Source: Bryobacterales bacterium
GTDB lineage: Bacteria > Acidobacteriota > Terriglobia > Bryobacterales > Bryobacteraceae
Reading direction: 5' to 3'
DNA: 6,318 nt
Assembly: GCA_009697495.1 (NCBI GenBank)
Contig: SHUN01000181.1
Location: forward strand, 1-6,318
Shown here one piece after another: positions 5,643 to 6,318 of this stretch. Below the pieces are notes generated by a model. The model did no database searches, was not told the origin of the DNA, and was given only the letters and a program-made list of their open reading frames with translations. The stretch's first letter is position 1. Every line of letters begins with the position of its first letter. Both the position numbers and the translations under genes were made by a program.

Positions 5643-6318
5643 TACCCGCTCTTCTTATCCACCAGATTCAATAACGGCTGCCCGCTCTTGTACCGCCCCA
5701 GATTCTCCAGGAAAAACTGCATGGCCTCGTCGGTCCACGTCGCCGTGTGATCCGCGCAATGCGGCGACAGCAGCACGTTCGATAAACCCCAAAACGCGTG
5801 GCCTTCCGGCAGCGGTTCTTTGTCAAAGACATCCAGCGCCGCGCCCTTGATCGTTCCGTCCCGCAACGCGGCAATCAGCGCCTCTTCATCAATCACCGGC
5901 CCTCGGCCCACATTGAGCACCACCGCCGATGGTTTCATTCGGGCAAGCTCGGCAGCCCCTACAAGCCCTCGCGTCTCGCCAGTCAACGGCGCAGCCGCCA
6001 GCAAGTAATCCACGCCCGCCATCATCTCCGCGCGATCCGCAACCGTGAAGCTCTTCGAAACAATCGGGTCTTCATCGGACAACTGCGGCCGCCGCCGGAT
6101 CACATGGATCTTCATCCCCAACGCATGAGCCCGCACCGCCGCCGCGCGTCCAATCTCGCCGTACCCGATCACCCCCAGCGTCTTGCCCGCCACCATCTCC
6201 ACATCGAATTGATCCCACTGCCCCGCCTCCTGGCTTCGCACCATCCGCCGTAAATCCTTGGCGAAATGCAGTATCGACGCCACCACAAACTCGCCCAGCG
6301 ATTCCTTAAACACGCCGC
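5639..6318 (-). CDS. D-isomer-specific 2-hydroxyacid dehydrogenase, 5'-truncated
   Basis: This is the C-terminal ~225 residues of an NAD(P)-dependent D-2-hydroxyacid dehydrogenase, which interconverts 2-hydroxy and 2-oxo acids in the cytoplasm. Counting from the GTG codon at 6313, the nucleotide-binding glycine motif is GVIGYGEIG in the segment starting KTLGV. The catalytic residues are R137 (NVGRGPV), E166 (FDKEPLP) and H185 (SPHCADH). The preceding segment (GVFKESLGEFVVASIL) matches the N-terminal side of the NAD domain, so the frame continues past the window edge and the GTG at 6313 is internal, not a start. Roughly the first 90-100 residues, with part of the substrate-binding domain, are missing. 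The closest type by motif is the glyoxylate/hydroxypyruvate reductase or phosphoglycerate dehydrogenase-like group; the substrate cannot be fixed. Its TAG stop (read from 5641-5639) overlaps the stop of Uma2 copy B by 4 nt. A metabolic link with the hydroxypyruvate-isomerase-like gene is conceivable, but they are about 3 kb apart and only one is exported. Confidence 0.95.
   Translation of the reverse strand, partial: GVFKESLGEFVVASILHFAKDLRRMVRSQEAGQWDQFDVEMVAGKTLGVIGYGEIGRAAAVRAHALGMKIHVIRRRPQLSDEDPIVSKSFTVADRAEMMAGVDYLLAAAPLTGETRGLVGAAELARMKPSAVVLNVGRGPVIDEEALIAALRDGTIKGAALDVFDKEPLPEGHAFWGLSNVLLSPHCADHTATWTDEAMQFFLENLGRYKSGQPLLNLVDKKSGY

Overview
The window looks like a stretch of chromosome from a moderately GC-rich, Gram-negative-type soil bacterium, most likely an Acidobacteriota member of the Solibacter/Bryobacter kind. 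That assignment is inference. It rests on the mix of twin-arginine (Tat) signal sugar isomerase/epimerases, a bacterial ACE-like M2 peptidase, tandem Uma2-family genes and weak ribosome binding sites. I see no rRNA, tRNA, CRISPR array, insertion sequence, phage gene or convincing hairpin terminator.

Layout: (1) 1-1212 (+), the C-terminal part of an M2 (angiotensin-converting-enzyme family) zinc dipeptidase, cut by the left edge. (2) 1222-1665 (+), a small DUF2786-like hypothetical protein. (3) 1662-1913 (-), a probable unrecognised 83-residue protein, hidden inside a longer antisense open frame. (4) 1938-2762 (+), a Tat-exported hydroxypyruvate-isomerase-like TIM barrel. (5) 2763-3671 (-), a second Tat-exported TIM-barrel sugar isomerase/epimerase, tail to tail with the first and with no gap. 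(6) 3761-4627 (+), a membrane acyl-CoA/acyl-lipid desaturase. (7, 8) 4628-5116 and 5139-5642 (+), a tandem pair of Uma2-family (DUF820, PD-(D/E)XK fold) proteins. (9) 5639-6318 (-), the C-terminal part of a D-2-hydroxyacid dehydrogenase, cut by the right edge.

The region is almost entirely coding. The largest gap is the 89-bp divergent intergenic region at 3672-3760, so no gene-free stretch exceeds 300 bases. Three convergent gene pairs meet with overlapping or touching stop codons. The genes do not form one obvious pathway. The two isomerases and the hydroxyacid dehydrogenase are compatible with sugar or hydroxyacid catabolism, and the M2 peptidase with extracytoplasmic peptide degradation, but these links are inferred. 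I did not find a clearly new multi-gene system. The most interesting signals are the uneven divergence of the Uma2 pair, the interlocked stop codons and the small hidden minus-strand gene.
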